Positions 20,361 through 20,924 of a stretch of 20,924 nt of DNA are shown one piece after another (position 1 is the first letter of the stretch; each line of letters begins with the position of its first letter). The notes under the pieces were generated by a model that worked only from the letters and a program-made list of their open reading frames with translations, was not told the origin of the DNA and made no database searches. This DNA comes from a bacterium (GTDB lineage: Bacteria; Patescibacteriota; Minisyncoccia; Ryanbacterales; 2-02-FULL-48-12). The stretch lies in assembly GCA_005239605.1 (NCBI GenBank), contig SBBS01000083.1, forward strand, positions 1 to 20,924. Reading direction: 5' to 3'. The position numbers and the translations under genes were made by a program.

Positions 20361-20798
20361 TTTCAAGGTGCGGCCTATGTGCCGTTTGCTTTCACGGGTT
20401 TTGATGGTTTCGCGTTTATCTGTCTTCTTTTTACCTTTCCCCAAACCCAGTAAAAGCTTGCAAAGACCATGTTCAGTATACATCTTGAGTGGAATCAAAG
20501 TCAAGCCCTTTTCGGCTGTTTTGCCGGTAAGATACGCGATCTCTTTTCGGGTAAGAAGGAGTTTTCGGGTGCGGTCGGGATCATAGTCGGTGGGCGTGTT
20601 TGCTTCCTGGTAGGGCGGCACATGCATGCCCAGGATATATGCTTCGTTGGCGCGGATGATGGCATATGCTCCTTGTATACTGCTTCTGCCTGATTTTATG
20701 GATTTTACTTCATGGCCCTCCAGCACCAAACCCGCCTCAAAGGTTTCCATGATATTATAGTCAAAGTAGGCCTTTTTATTTTCGGCAAGGTTTGTCAT
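20349..20798 (-). CDS. smpB: SsrA-binding protein SmpB
   Basis: 149 residues, normal length. Binds the tRNA-like end of tmRNA and places its C-terminal tail in the empty mRNA channel. Signatures: NLAENKKAYFDYNIMETFEAGLVLEGHEVKSIKSGRSSI, ANEAYILGMHVPPYQEAN, YDPDRTRKLLLTRKEI, and a Lys/Arg-rich tail (KGKKKTDKRETIKTRESKRHIGRTLK). The final codons GGG GAT GCA TAA lie inside the mature tmRNA 5' end. A TGC-TACAAT promoter 6 nt before the ATG predicts a leaderless message. Gene order smpB-ssrA-infC is on one strand. Confidence 0.96.
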   Translation of the reverse strand: MTNLAENKKAYFDYNIMETFEAGLVLEGHEVKSIKSGRSSIQGAYAIIRANEAYILGMHVPPYQEANTPTDYDPDRTRKLLLTRKEIAYLTGKTAEKGLTLIPLKMYTEHGLCKLLLGLGKGKKKTDKRETIKTRESKRHIGRTLKGDA

Positions 20799-20804
20799 AC
20801 GGGC

Positions 20805-20813
20805 ATTGTAGCA
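20805..20813 (-). promoter_or_regulatory. Extended -10 promoter TGCTACAAT, 6 nt from smpB ATG
   Basis: TGC (20813-20811) then TACAAT (20810-20805), 6 nt before the ATG at 20798. Probably drives smpB, ssrA and possibly the infC operon. No ribosome-binding site fits in the remaining leader. Confidence 0.65.
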
Positions 20814-20835
20814 TACAACATTTCATGCTGACATT

Positions 20836-20924
20836 AGACCTGTCCCTTAATAAATTTTAGAGTGAAATTTCAGAAATATGAGATGGGGCGCCGGTGAAAA
20901 TTTTGAAGCGCCAGCAGGGCTAAC
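20836..20924 (+). repeat. MITE-like palindromic element, copy C (right part cut by window)
   Basis: Matches the first 89 bp of the 161-bp element, with about one difference from copy B. It starts with the terminal repeat AGACCTGTCCCTTAATAAAT, preceded by ATT as at copy B. Same orientation as copy A. It lies just upstream of the smpB promoter. Confidence 0.88.

Noticed and set aside
1..20924. Circular replicon suggested by similar window ends
   Set aside because: The shared 72 bp differ at two positions and match an internal third copy, so they are dispersed repeats.

Overview
The window looks like a chromosomal segment from a Patescibacteria (CPR) bacterium, most likely of the Parcubacteria type. 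Reasons: short gene products, several secreted or membrane proteins of unknown function, a signal-peptide protein with eight Gly-Gly-Cys repeats, and promoters sitting almost on the start codon. TGA ends many intact genes, so the code is standard and not the code 25 of Gracilibacteria/Absconditabacteria. The taxonomy is inference; no 16S rRNA is present.

Layout. 1-144, 5911-6071 and 20836-20924 are three copies of one 161-bp transposase-less palindromic element. Two of them form the window edges. 201-2029 (-) holds a GT39-type membrane glycosyltransferase followed by a 25-residue membrane peptide gene. 2064-2700 is an internally deleted IS3-type element with a nearby perfect hairpin. 2701-2937 (-) is a candidate independent structured RNA with promoter, long stem, C-rich loops and terminator. 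2970-5412 (-) is a two-gene unit for a small membrane-anchored protein and the Cys-repeat secreted protein. 5644-5869 is a broken zinc-ribbon transposase start.

6178-10469 (+) carries a RecB-like nuclease, a small unknown protein, a decayed rtcB, a BCAM0308-like zinc protein, an M15B carboxypeptidase and a DUF2585 membrane protein. After a (-) membrane protein (10652-11212), 11298-13234 is a translationally coupled pair: a CE4 polysaccharide deacetylase and a DUF4015-type putative glycoside hydrolase. 13310-18865 (+) holds a ComEC-type metallo-beta-lactamase protein, NDP kinase, a small membrane protein, a beta-CASP nuclease, and a tightly overlapping LOG-like / MgtC / aromatic amino acid permease trio.

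18846-20798 (-) is a translation cluster: smpB, ssrA (tmRNA), infC, rpmI, rplT. The smpB stop region lies inside the tmRNA acceptor stem. SmpB and tmRNA act together in ribosome rescue; IF-3, L35 and L20 form the classic autoregulated operon. The envelope genes (glycosyltransferase, carboxypeptidase, deacetylase, hydrolase, Cys-repeat protein) suggest investment in the cell surface, as expected for an episymbiotic lifestyle.
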